Assembly: GCA_958298945.1 (NCBI GenBank)
Contig: OY282609.1
Span: 14,614,326-14,678,325, forward strand
Reading direction: 5' to 3'
Source: Atherix ibis
Lineage: Eukaryota; Arthropoda; Insecta; Diptera; Athericidae
Length of the DNA stretch: 64,000 bases
Below, piece by piece: positions 40,001 to 47,762 of the stretch. Both the position numbers and the translations under genes were made by a program. The notes beneath the pieces are model-generated. The model did not search any database and was not told where the DNA came from. It saw only the letters and a program-made list of their open reading frames with translations. Position 1 is the first letter of the stretch, and every line of letters begins with the position of its first letter.

Positions 40001-43000
40001 GAATAACCTCTTTTTTTAACATTTTTAATTATATTTTCTCCTTGGTTAACCAAAAAATAATTTACATAAATATTGAAATGAAATTAGTTTGGTTAAAAGA
40101 ATTTGTATATAGAATTCATATAAGGAGAAAATAGTGCAAAGAACATTATCCTTAAAAAAATTAAAAATCTTAAAATACTCTGAATTAACCTTTAATCAAA
40201 ACTTACCTTCTAGTAGAAATTATAGGATTCATCCCACAATTTCAGTTCTCTTCAATAAACGTTTTTATAAACTTTTAAATTTTATGGAATATTAATTTCT
40301 GCATGTTAATTAAAAGAATTTTTTTCGCATGATTTTAAAAAATTTTCATATAAAGGTAGTCACAAAATGCACTTAAAAACATATTTTTAAATTAATCAAC
40401 TGATTTTTTAAATTAATTTCTTTTGTAAAAAAATAACAACATATTTCTTAATTTGTTATTTTCTTTTACAAAAGAAATTATATTCTTTCTATTTGATTTC
40501 AATTAATTTTTTGAACATTATTAAATTAAATACTAAAAATAAAAAATAAAAGAATAAAAAAATAATTTTTTAAAATAAAGTTCGCTAGTCATGAATATTG
40601 AAGCAAAAAAATGCTTTTAATGGTATCATAATTTTTATTTTCAAATATGAAATTTCTAATTTATTACTGTTATTTCTAAATAAAAAGACTTAAAATTAAA
40701 AGAACTTATTAAATTATGAATATTTATCTTCTTTTCTAAAAACGTGATTTTGTATAAATTTAGAAATTATTTAGTAAATATAATTTCTTTAAAATGTTTT
40801 TAACCACCAAATTTTAATGGAATAAATTTTGACATTCCAACAAACAAACAAATTAATAATAAAAATTCAAGCTTGGAAAAAACATAAAAAAGGACATGCT
40901 ACCATATAAAAAATATTTACTTAGATTGTAATTAGACTTTTTTTTCAGAGAGATAAAGAAAATTGAGGGGAAGCTTTTTAATTTATTAAAAGTCATTTTT
41001 GTCAATTGAAAAAAATACATCATTTTTATCTTAAAAAATAACCATCGAAATATTATTCCAACCTCAGATTTTACATTTATTTAATTTCAGCAAATACAAC
41101 TTTTAATAATTTATTAATGTAATGTAATTTTCTTTTATATTATACTTAAAAAAAGATACCTTTATTTAATAAGAAAGTTACCTTAGAAAAAAAAATGGTT
41201 TATGATCAAATTTGAAATGAAAAATGTAAAAGCAATTTCAACGGAAATTTTTGAAAAATATTTACTTTAAAATTATTATTATAATCGGGAAAATATTTAC
41301 CTTTGTTTATTTTAGTTATATTAACAGAACAATTCTTAATTTTATCATAAAAAAATAAATCTTTGATAAAAAGTATAATACTAATAAAAGTTATTAAAAA
41401 ATAAATTCAAGCTCTAAAAAAATTGATTTAAATTTTTTTGTATTTCTATTTCTTAGAGCAAAAAATTCGCCCATTTAATTTCTGAAAGTATCATCGATTA
41501 TATTGTTCGCAAAAAAAATTCTAAATATAATTTTTGAGAACTACTTCAACCGTAGATACTCGTTTGAATACTATCCAGATAGTCTGCTCTTACCAAAAAT
41601 ACTATTGATATCGTTTTTGTTAAAAGCTGAGTGTGATCTTTTTTTATAAGTATTTTAATCAAAAAGAAAATACATAAATTAAAATCGGTTAGTTACTGGC
41701 GACAGGAAATACTTTTTACTCGTTTTTATTATAAGAGGAAAATGCGGTTAGTTGGTAGGTTTCCGAAAGGACAGTGCAGAACTTCTCCACTGTCCTTTTG
41801 GAAAACTACCAAAGGTCTTATTTCATATATTTTATATTTTTAATAAGGCATATAATACTGTCATTACCTGAATATGATATGATAACTTTTTATATCGGCC
41901 AAAAAATGGCATTTTCTTGACGAAAAATGTCAAAAATTTTAGCGAAAAATTATAATTTCAACAAGGTGTGATAGAAAACTAATGGACGTAATTTTTGTTG
42001 CAATAATTAATTTATTTTAAAACGTTAATGTTATCGAATTCAAAGTTGGGGAACTGAGCATCGGCGGCGGTATTGTCTCCACTTTTCGTAGCAGTGTTTG
42101 ATGGCTGCTACTTGAATTGCATTCAGCTCATCGTTTATGCTCCTTTGAATGTTTTCTATGGTACAAGGATAAATTCCTTTCAAGTGGTATCTTGGAGAAC
42201 AGAAAGAAGTTGAACAGATTTAGAAAACGTATTCACCTTTTCTTAATCTGTTCAACTTCTTTGTGGTTGTGGGAAACTACAGAAATTTCTTTTTCTGTAC
42301 CATAGAAGACGTTGACATAGTTAAATTGTCTTTACTGTTCGATCTGACGCAAAGAACTCTTGGTCTAAGGCTTTTAATGACTACTCACCAGAGCCATCTT
42401 TACAAGAGCCACTTTTTGATCAGTTAGCAAGGTTTGTTTTCCGCGGCTTCTCGTCCCTCCAAACTTGCTCAATGCCATCAATAAACTTATGCTTTTGGTA
42501 AGGCTGGTTTTTTCTGTTTACGAACATAGGCCATTGACTCCTTACCAAGGGTTATTGTCTTTAAAAATAAATAAAATAAGATGATAAATTTAATAATCAG
42601 ATGAACAAGAAAACTTGCACTGGAAAATTGTTACCTAAAGTTTGCTTTCTTTAAATTTTATACTAAAAAAAAAATTTTTAAATTTTCTTTACTTGTCTGT
42701 CATACCTCGTACTTGGAAATGCATGCTCTAAAAAAACTAACTTAAAATTTCAATTATTTATAATATTTTGAAAAAAAATATTGTGTAAATGTTGATAAAA
42801 AATTTTAACAAATCTTAACTTTTACTATACAAATTATCAAAAATTTTGTCAGCATTTTTATCAAATAAAAAATTTCTATTCGTACAAAAAAAAGTAAATT
42901 TTTAATAATTTTTAAGGAATTTAATCACAATTTCATCCAAAATAATAACAAAAAACTATCGACTAAATAGTTAATTTCTGAAAGTAAATATTTGCGATGA

Positions 43001-46000
43001 AATTATTAAAAACTAAATATTTGTCAAAAAATTACTTTAAATTAATATTTCAAAAATTTTTACGAAGGTCTTTAGATAATAACTTAGGTTACAAAAGTTT
43101 TTGGGCGATAATGTGACGATAACTTAAGGTCACCTAAAAACATTCTTACTTATATTTATCATGTTAAAAAATTTTCGAACGTTTGGAATTCGCTTTAGAT
43201 TTTTCATACTTAAAGAAATGAAAGCTTTTAATAATTTTTCTTAGATTTTAAGATACCACGTAGTATTTTCTGATGTCTGTAATGTCTCTTAAATATAAAC
43301 AACTTCACTAGTGATCGAAAGAGCAATGCTAAAAATATAAAAATGTAGTTTTCTTTACCCTCATTTGTTATAAAAATAAACGAAATTCTACTAAATAGTC
43401 AATATTATGTTAAATATGATGAAAAATCAAACAAACACAATATAATCTTATTGAGAGCTAATAATAATAGTAATATTAATAATAGTACAATAAATATACA
43501 GCGAATGAAGCAATAAACAATATCCATAATATTATAATTTATCCATTTTAGTAGAGTAAATTTGTTTGTCAATTGGTATTTGGGAAATGAAGCCTTCTCC
43601 AACCCAGCAACCATATGCTAGAGATTACAACCCCCTATCGCACTTTAGATTATTTCTATTTCCATTTTCATTTCTATTTAGTAGTATTATTATTATTACT
43701 ATTATTTCTATTTAAATTGTTATTGTATTGTGTTATGTTTATGCATTTTATTCACATTTTTATTATTGATCTCGTATTTGTGTACATACGTACGAGTCTA
43801 CCTTCGAATGGGGGTGGTCGGCTGCAGTGTTGATGACGAGAAAATTGCCCCCAACGAACGGATTATCTTGGCTATATGCCGTATTGTACGTCGTATTTAT
43901 AGAAATGGTGGGATGATGGTGGGTGCGTAATTTTCTTATAGGAATTATTATATTAAGGAAAAAAAATATTGTTGTAGCTTTTATTATACCTTGAGTCACG
44001 TAAACTAATAACATATCATTGGGTTTAGTACTCAAGTCAAAATGAGATTCTCATCGGGCAGTTATCATTTAATATACTATGAATATTTTCATGTACACTT
44101 ATTCAAATTTTATTGTACGTATAAAAATGAAAAGTAAGTAAATGCAAAAATACAATTTTCTTTTTCTTCGTCACTCTCTGATATTGTCGTCACCCTCTAA
44201 TGTTATAACTTACGAACAGCAAAACTCTCTTAGAAGAAAATTGAAAATGGGAATTCCCCATTTATTGTGAAGAAGAAGCAGGAAAATTTCATCATAAAGC
44301 TTTCGTAAAAATTTCATTACGAAAAAAAGCTGCATATTATTTTTATACCAAAAAAAAATAGAAGGAAAAATTAAAATTAATAATTTTTCTTCAAGTAGTC
44401 TAAGAATATTTTAGCAAAAACTTTCTAATTTACCACTATCAACTTATTTAAAAGTAAAAAATTATATTCTAAAATAAAAGCTTATCTTGTGTAAAAAATC
44501 TTTCGTTTCTAGAAGCAATTCATAGTGAAAGTTACAATATTTTACGTCGACCAAATTAAACCCAAATAAAAGGGTTGAATAACATCATCAAATATAAAAT
44601 ATCGAATTAAGTTCATTGTTGTATTTTTTACCATCAATTTTCATTATTATTGTAATAATTCAATAATATCGAATAAAATTCGAATAAAAAAAATTAATAA
44701 ATCAAAAGCTGAAGTTTTTTTTAAGGTAAAAGTCTGGATTTTTTACAGAAGAAAAGGATGTTTTGTTTTTCGCGTAGACACTACTTTCTTTTGGGGAAAA
44801 TTTGTGTTTTATTCTGAAAATCGTAATAACATAAACTATTGAGAAAAGCTATAAACACGGAAATAGTAATTTTCATATTTTTGATTAAGCGAATACAAGG
44901 TGTGAACTGTATTCGATATTTTATTGCTTCACTAATTAACTTTTCTACCTAAATTCTATGGTATTTTTACCCTTAATAATTTTTGAATTTCATATTAATT
45001 GATATAATTTTTGTGATTTTCTTTTAATTTTTTCTTACCCTATACCCTCTTCTGAATAATGTAAATATCGTATTTGAATTGAATGTATTTGAATAAAATT
45101 TTCAAATTAGTTTTAATGTACAAATAAATTAAGCCGAAAAATCATATTTTGTTTTATTAGTCCAGTAATGCTGTAATAATTTGTATTGACTTGCAAATAT
45201 TCGATACAAATTGTTGGAAAATTCTTAATTACCGAAATTTTGTTTACTCTTTCTACGATTTTTCTTTCTTTTTCGAAATAATTTTTTTAAGGAAGATTTT
45301 AATATTTTTATATTATTTTACAAAAATTTCTTTTTATTTAAATTTTTTTCTTAGAAAATCACTTATTTTAAATAAGTTTGAGTAGTGCTAAAAAAAACTA
45401 TACAGAAAAGTTATGACTATAAAAAAATTTTGCAATTTGTCATTTCTAACAGTCGGAAACGATAAAAATTATTGCCATAATTTACTTTAAAATTTAAGCT
45501 TTTACAAAGCTAAAGGATTATTTTAAAATATTACTTTTTTCTTTTTATATATTTTTCGTAATTATTTCAATATTGTTAATGCTAAACAATATTGAAATAA
45601 TAATTTTTCTTTAGGAAAAAGTACTTTTTTTCTTTTTTAAATTTTTCGTAATTATTTCAATATTGTTAATGCTAAAATTGCAATAATTTTGATAAAAATA
45701 CTTTTTAGGTAAAATTTGTTAAGTAGAAGAAAAATAGTTCTGTACATAAATTGAATTAAATAATTTCGAGTTATGGAGATGTAAATTAAGAATTTCTATT
45801 TGTAGTTGCTATTAAAATCATTATTTATAAAGAAAACTGCAATAATTTTATCGAGCAATTTTTCGTTTAACACATTTTTCGAAAGCTAAAAATATTGAGT
45901 TCTGTCTTGGATAAATCATGGGAAATTTATATTATTTTAATAATTTTGAAATTGTTTAAAATTTTTTTTAAATTTTTGCAAAGAAGCAATTTTTTTTTTA

Positions 46001-47762
46001 AAGCATGGAAAAATTTAAAGTTATTGAGGATAAAATGTATTTATTTTAATTTTTTGACACTCTTAAATATTCAAGAAAAATAAAAGAAAAAATTACAATA
46101 ATTTTATTGAATTTTTTTTTCGAAATTTTAGAAACCTATGAAAATGCGTTCGGTCTGAGATAAATAAATGGAAATAAAGAATTTATGCAGATATTTATTT
46201 ATGTTCGGAAATGTTCAAAATATTATGAATGCTAAAACTGCATAAGTTTTGCTCAAAATTTATTTTTGGTAAATTTTTTGAAAAATATAAAAAAAAATTA
46301 TTCTGTGCACAAAATTTATGGAAAAATTCGAATTTTTGCAAATTAAAAATAATTATTTGAATTTTGTTACAGTCAAAAATAGCTAAGATATAATCAAAGG
46401 AAAAACTGCAATAATTTTGTTAAAAATTTAGTATTCATAAAAAATTTTGCAATATAATTTTATTTTTTTGCAATTAAAAAATCGATTTTAGTTTATTTTT
46501 GACTTAAAAATAATTATCAAAAAATTGATGAGGTAACTGCAATAATTTTATTAAGAGTTTAGCTCTGGTCAAAATTTTTAGATAATTATAAAAAAATTGA
46601 TTTCATGTGGTATAATTAATGGAATATTTTGATTCTTTAGGTTTAAAAAAATTATAAAACAAGAACTGCAATAATTTTCTTAAAAATTTAAGCTATTGTA
46701 AAAATTTAAAAATATTCCGCTTAAATGAAATTCTTAAAAATTCATAAAAGTTCTAAATGCTTAGGGATGAAATTTGTTTAGTATTTATCAGTGTTAAAAA
46801 CGATTATTGCAGTTTTCTCTTTGATAATTTTTTGATTTTATTAAATTATCAAATTGGAAAGAATATGTATTTTTGAACCAAAAGAAATCCAAATATTCCA
46901 TTCGATTTTTTTATGGCAAAAAGGTACAGTCGTATATTATTGATTATTCGTTTTCTCGTCCAATTCACCCTTATTTGGTATTCCATTTCAAATAAGATTA
47001 AATGAAATTTAAAAAAAAAATTCTTATCTTCTTTTGAATTGATTATCTACGATTGTAACAATTAATCCCGTTTATGCTAATTCCGCTCCAATCTTAGTGA
47101 GAAATCGTAATCAACTTAATGACCGTGTTATCTTCATCTACTCCTTTCTGGAATTTTAAATTGTTGATCAAATGTTTTAAATATAATTTAATTTTGTTAA
47201 ATATGCTAACTGGTTATTCTAGGTGATGTTGAAAAATTATACTTTCAACCGATAAGAGAAATATGTAAAAATTTAGTTAGTCTGTGAAATTGTAATCTTT
47301 ATTTTTTCTTTGATTAAAGTCCTTTAAATAATTAAATTTAAGAATTTTTAAACATTTTAAAGTATTTAATATAATTAAAGTTTTTCATTGTATGATGGGG
47401 AGAGGTTTAGATATTATTTTTATCCATATTCAATTTAGTAAATTTGGTAATAACTTTTTGGGAATGATTGGCAATTACTCCAATATTTTGACTTCTTTTC
47501 CTAATCCAATTTCTGCTATTGTCCTATAAAAAAAAATTTCCTAATGGTCTTTTTTGAGAATATTTGTTTTTTTCTAAATATTATTCTTATGGAAATCTGC
47601 CAATAAATCTCGTGTGACTGTGTTGTGCTAAATGTTTTCACATTTCAGATAAACGGCCACATCATAGACCGTCGTTAGATTTATTTGCCGTTTCGACAAA
47701 TAACGTCCTCATTGGGGCAACGTCAAGTTTATGGAACTCTCCGGATGCAGTTAAGGATCGAA
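9897..47762 (+). CDS. DIP/lachesin-like neuronal Ig-superfamily gene (partial, 3' end not seen)
   Basis: Spliced + strand gene for a secreted or membrane-anchored cell-surface protein with three Ig domains. Nine or ten exons join with matching phases to 439 residues. Ig1 is about residues 79-180 (Cys101, Trp113, Cys162 in [15 protein letters not shown]). Ig2 is 181-275 (Cys205, Trp217 in [10 protein letters not shown], Cys256 in [17 protein letters not shown]). Ig3 is 276-371 (Cys299, Trp311, Cys355 in [17 protein letters not shown]). [20 protein letters not shown] and [15 protein letters not shown] are typical of insect DIPs, which bind Dpr proteins during synapse choice. NVT, NGS and NDT are possible glycosylation sites. 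A Thr/Pro-rich linker (372-401) and a basic/Ser tail (402-439) follow. By memory the sequence is nearest the DIP-eta/theta subgroup; the exact orthologue is not settled. Introns reach 7-13 kb. The anchor exon was not found. Confidence 0.9.
10442..10513 (+). CDS. Ig gene exon before the first Ig domain
   Basis: It is bounded by tttttgttttcag and gtatgct. Only one frame is open, giving [20 protein letters not shown] then PEK, an acidic linker. The last base plus the first two bases of the next exon make the Asp of DLPKFGEP, where the first Ig domain starts in this family, and this phase match supports it. It is short and has no domain, so it is less certain than the Ig exons. Confidence 0.7.
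10514..14518 (+). other. intron of the Ig gene, about 4.0 kb, AT-rich
   Basis: Starts gtatgct and ends ttttttttatttcattag. No coding signal was found. It is very rich in A/T runs; 14042-14257 holds a 71-codon reverse frame with no motif. Confidence 0.65.
14519..14616 (+). CDS. Ig gene exon: first half of Ig domain 1
   Basis: Acceptor ttcattag, donor gtaaga. Encodes [20 protein letters not shown] followed by [13 protein letters not shown], with the first Ig cysteine and an NVT glycosylation site. It ends in phase 0 and the next exon begins IAWLRV, completing the usual C...W core. Confidence 0.92.
14617..15164 (+). other. intron of the Ig gene, 548 bp, with a short fold-back
   Basis: Contains an imperfect inverted repeat at about 14699-14755 (aaaataccttttttacctaaatt and its mirror). 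The last 220 bases before the acceptor are open in the frame of the next exon by chance; the splice site attttcag at 15164 and the family alignment exclude them. The words atatcgtagaatg and gtatcgtagaatg repeat near 15090-15130. Confidence 0.65.
15165..15372 (+). CDS. Ig gene exon: second half of Ig domain 1
   Basis: Acceptor ttattttcag, donor gtaagc. Encodes [20 protein letters not shown] through [20 protein letters not shown] to GYLDVV. The Trp of IAW and the Cys of YMC finish the domain core, and [12 protein letters not shown] is a hallmark of the DIP/lachesin group. It ends with one base of a Val codon. Confidence 0.95.
16390..17560. repeat. decayed tandem array with AAACTGCTATAATTTT core
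   Basis: The phrase aaa(a)actgct(a/g)taatttt recurs with changes about every 55-70 bases, for example near 16480, 16545, 16710, 16905, 17145, 17395, 17435 and 17500, joined by 'ata-caaat-ctaaa' links. Copies are diverged. The same core word recurs in a second array at 45830-46830 (as aactgcaataatttt). Confidence 0.65.
17820..18480. other. GC-richer island inside the intron, unidentified
   Basis: G+C rises well above the intron average over about 650 bases. Short coding-like pieces occur in shifting frames: [20 protein letters not shown] (about 17872-17935) and, in another frame, [19 protein letters not shown] (about 17970-18030) up to a stop. I do not recognise them. It could be a decayed gene or transposon piece, or a conserved regulatory block; nothing seen decides between these. 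Confidence 0.35.
18636..18835. repeat. direct repeat, copy 1 of 2 (about 200 bp)
   Basis: Contains gctgcattaggtattt and then the word ttactggtcaaatggtaatc and continues gttgaaaaatttctctttta. The second copy at 19254-19455 keeps these words almost unchanged, and both run on to cctca-cc-aaacttaatat and ttaatccatca. The 618-bp spacing and divergence fit an old duplication or two copies of one small transposon. Confidence 0.75.
19254..19455. repeat. direct repeat, copy 2 of 2
   Basis: Partner of 18636-18835. It shares about 95 bases at high identity and a weaker tail. It lies immediately left of the perfect fold-back at 19477-19617, which may belong to the same element. Confidence 0.75.
19477..19617. 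repeat. perfect 42-bp fold-back inverted repeat, 57-base loop
   Basis: The arm 19477-19518 (containing aaaactgtagctgtcatcac and tgctcatgatatcaata) is the exact reverse complement of 19576-19617. A transcript would form a long perfect hairpin. A reverse frame across 19526-19714 reads through it, but I could not assign that frame to a family. Confidence 0.9.
22561..22719 (+). CDS. Ig gene exon: first half of Ig domain 2
   Basis: Acceptor cattcttacag, donor gtaaga. With the base carried over it begins [20 protein letters not shown], then [20 protein letters not shown] and [12 protein letters not shown]. It holds the first Cys and the core Trp of Ig2 and an NVT site. The ATG at 22545 lies inside the splice acceptor and is not a start. 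Confidence 0.95.
22720..23148 (+). other. intron of the Ig gene, 429 bp, with a hairpin
   Basis: Runs from gtaagac to gatttacag. The only structure is the hairpin at 22781-22856, listed separately. Confidence 0.8.
22781..22856 (+). repeat. perfect 25-bp stem with 6-base loop in an intron (pre-miRNA-sized)
   Basis: The arm 22790-22814 (gatttctatgcacctacaca then taggt) is the exact reverse complement of 22821-22845; the loop is ctcaca. Outside the perfect stem, gacc-tt-a-gag and ctccaaagtc pair with two mismatches and a small bulge, stretching the hairpin to about 76 bases. Size and stem would suit a miRNA precursor or mirtron-like RNA, but a perfect stem with a very short loop also fits a recent inverted duplication or a MITE relic. 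I do not recognise a known miRNA seed. Confidence 0.7.
23149..23277 (+). CDS. Ig gene exon: second half of Ig domain 2
   Basis: Acceptor gatttacag, donor gtaagt. Encodes [20 protein letters not shown] and [20 protein letters not shown] to IVH. The Cys of YFC closes Ig2; the ASNGIPP-VSKRV motif is nearly invariant in DIPs. It ends with one base of the Phe that opens FPPMIW. Confidence 0.95.
23278..23563 (+). other. intron of the Ig gene, 286 bp
   Basis: Short intron from gtaagt to tggttttacag with no other feature. Confidence 0.85.
23564..23698 (+). CDS. Ig gene exon: first half of Ig domain 3
   Basis: Acceptor ggttttacag, donor gtgagt. Encodes [40 protein letters not shown] and TILAP. It carries the first Cys and the Trp of Ig3 and an NDT site. 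It ends with one base of a Gly codon. Confidence 0.95.
23699..23910 (+). other. intron of the Ig gene, 212 bp
   Basis: Runs from gtgagt to tcccattacag. It is open in one frame for much of its length, but the flanking splice signals and the family alignment make it an intron. Confidence 0.85.
23911..24063 (+). CDS. Ig gene exon: second half of Ig domain 3
   Basis: Acceptor cccattacag, donor gtaagt. Encodes [40 protein letters not shown] and [11 protein letters not shown]. The [14 protein letters not shown] motif is the C-terminal end of the third Ig domain in DIPs. It ends with one base of a His codon. Confidence 0.95.
24890..25090 (+). pseudogene. C-terminal scrap of an IS630/Tc1-like transposase
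   Basis: In one + strand frame with stops it reads [20 protein letters not shown] then KKTHN, a decayed form of the C-terminal helix of insect IS630/Tc1-like transposases (usual pattern EKVC-NW--R---C). The sibling scrap at 58430-58820 contains [10 protein letters not shown], so both come from one family. Upstream sequence (24690-24890) has odd GC-rich words (ggcgc) and may be more of the element. Confidence 0.5.
26075..26096. repeat. ATA microsatellite
   Basis: About seven uninterrupted ata triplets in an intron. A reverse reading gives a poly-Tyr run, which is an artefact. Confidence 0.95.
29877..30212 (-). other. unassigned 111-codon reverse open frame
   Basis: The frame is longer than most chance frames here and is slightly GC-richer than its surroundings. 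It contains [19 protein letters not shown] and [21 protein letters not shown] do not recognise the product; no signal peptide, catalytic motif or splice context supports a gene. Another reverse frame is also fairly open across the same stretch. It may be a decayed transposon or chance. Confidence 0.25.
32235..32828 (-). pseudogene. mariner transposase, 5'-truncated, one in-frame stop
   Basis: The - strand reads [20 protein letters not shown] (first catalytic Asp in GDEKW), then [18 protein letters not shown] and [20 protein letters not shown]. An in-frame TAA near 32576 replaces a Gln codon just before [13 protein letters not shown]. The second Asp is in [20 protein letters not shown] and the third in [13 protein letters not shown], 34 residues apart (D,D34D). 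It ends [10 protein letters not shown]. The N-terminal DNA-binding half is missing: homology stops near 32840. Both frames join if the single stop is read through, so decay is modest, but the copy is dead. It lies antisense in a 10-kb intron of the Ig gene. Confidence 0.88.
32907..32990. repeat. perfect 30-bp fold-back inverted repeat, 24-base loop
   Basis: Arm 32907-32936 (acaaaatcactatttaaaaa then agatatattt) is the exact reverse complement of 32961-32990. The loop (A run, tgg, T run) can pair further, so the hairpin is nearly loopless. It starts about 70 bases from the truncated end of the mariner remnant. Confidence 0.9.
34482..34571 (+). CDS. Ig gene exon: Thr/Pro-rich linker after Ig3
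   Basis: Acceptor attttcgcag, donor gtaagc. With the base carried over it encodes [20 protein letters not shown] then [17 protein letters not shown] start followed by Thr-rich sequence is what I expect after the third Ig domain in the DIP group, and it is a likely O-glycosylated stalk. The phase fits on both sides. Confidence 0.9.
36150..36650 (+). pseudogene. decayed IS630/Tc1-like transposase
   Basis: Heavily mutated + strand reading. It includes [20 protein letters not shown], which resembles the GPYFFEN motif of these transposases, and, after a 200-base degraded section, [20 protein letters not shown] then ILNT and a stop, matching the C-terminal W-KR---C--S-G-HL-DIIF-T pattern. Many stops and frame changes. 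Probably the same family as the scraps at 24890 and 58430. Confidence 0.55.
36690..36840. repeat. local duplication, copy 1
   Basis: Contains accatttcatggagagtggc and aaaactctccgaaagtctac; both words recur about 385 bases on, together with a weaker upstream match (ttcaataaaatct, atttcgcga). It directly follows the transposase scrap, so it may be the 3' end of that element. Confidence 0.75.
37060..37240. repeat. local duplication, copy 2
   Basis: Partner of 36690-36840, with accatttcatggagaatggc and aaaactctccgaaagtctac conserved and the rest diverged. Confidence 0.75.
38030..38660. repeat. dispersed repeat, copy A (mariner-associated)
   Basis: Shares long words with 41400-42100, such as tttgaatactatccagatag, ataagtattttaatcaaaaa and aaaatcggttagttactggc, through to the end of a mariner reading frame. 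Identity is high in the middle and lower at the ends. Confidence 0.8.
38640..38960 (-). pseudogene. mariner transposase C-terminal remnant (copy A)
   Basis: The - strand reads [20 protein letters not shown] then [14 protein letters not shown] and a stop. This matches the mariner segment around the third catalytic Asp (PYSPDLSPCDFFLF). After a deletion it continues [20 protein letters not shown], the usual C-terminal KHCYEKW helix. The second catalytic Asp region is lost. Downstream 3' sequence is shared with copy B near 42 kb, so the two are copies of one element family. Confidence 0.6.
40415..40479. repeat. imperfect fold-back, arms about 28 bp
   Basis: aatttcttttgtaaaa-aaataacaa and its near-mirror ttgttattttcttttacaaaa-gaaatt flank a short spacer; two extra bases sit in one arm. 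Confidence 0.75.
41400..42100. repeat. dispersed repeat, copy B (mariner-associated)
   Basis: Partner of 38030-38660. A fold-back (41759-41805, ccgaaaggacagtg with its mirror) replaces about 60 bases present in copy A. Confidence 0.8.
41759..41805. repeat. short fold-back inside copy B
   Basis: tttccgaaaggacagtg is mirrored by cactgtccttttggaaa across an 11-base loop, with one mismatched position in the arms. Copy A has unrelated sequence at this place. Confidence 0.75.
42020..42130 (-). pseudogene. mariner transposase C-terminal remnant (copy B)
   Basis: The - strand reads [20 protein letters not shown] then SVPQL and a stop, the C-terminal helix of a mariner transposase. The part further upstream (42300-42560) has GC-richer sequence in which [20 protein letters not shown] is readable, perhaps more of the element, but I could not align it. 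A fold-back at 42203-42262 interrupts. Confidence 0.5.
42203..42262. repeat. 25-bp fold-back, 10-base loop
   Basis: aaagaagttgaacagatt followed by tagaaaa is mirrored by ttttcttaatctgttcaacttcttt; only two arm positions differ. Confidence 0.85.
43678..43716. repeat. TTA-rich microsatellite
   Basis: tta/att triplets with interruptions. Open frames crossing it on both strands are poly-Leu/Ile artefacts. Confidence 0.75.
45535..45680. repeat. duplicated segment with a 16-bp palindromic stem
   Basis: The segment tttttcgtaattatttcaat then attgttaatgctaaa occurs twice, about 90 bases apart. In the first copy ttatttcaatattgtt is followed by its exact mirror aacaatattgaaataa after a 7-base loop. 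Confidence 0.8.
45830..46830. repeat. decayed tandem array with AACTGCAATAATTTT core
   Basis: The core (a)aactgcaataattttnttaa recurs near 45836, 46092 (weaker), 46228 (weaker), 46410, 46528 and 46664, roughly every 120-180 bases, and once inverted near 46806 (attgcagttttct). It is related to the core of the array at 16390-17560. Confidence 0.6.
47649..47762 (+). CDS. Ig gene exon: basic/Ser-rich C-terminal stalk
   Basis: Acceptor cacatttcag, donor gtatgt. With the base carried over it encodes [38 protein letters not shown], plus one base. The composition, the phase match and the isolated rise in G+C support a true exon. It has no membrane segment or stop, so at least one more exon with a GPI signal or transmembrane helix must follow; none was recognised before 64000. 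Confidence 0.8.

Larger units (their letters stand above)
34572..47648 (+). other. intron of the Ig gene, about 13.1 kb
   Basis: Runs from gtaagc to cacatttcag. It holds a transposase scrap (36150-36650), local duplications (36690-37240), a pair of mariner-derived repeats (38030-38960 and 41400-42130), several fold-backs and a decayed array (45830-46830). Stretches 34600-36140, 39100-40400 and 42600-45530 show nothing I can support beyond AT-rich sequence, apart from a TTA microsatellite near 43680. Confidence 0.75.

Noticed and set aside
43405..44035. overlapping frames of 66-90 codons on both strands
   Set aside because: They are created by a TTA/ATT microsatellite and flanks; no motif, splice context or consistent coding signal.
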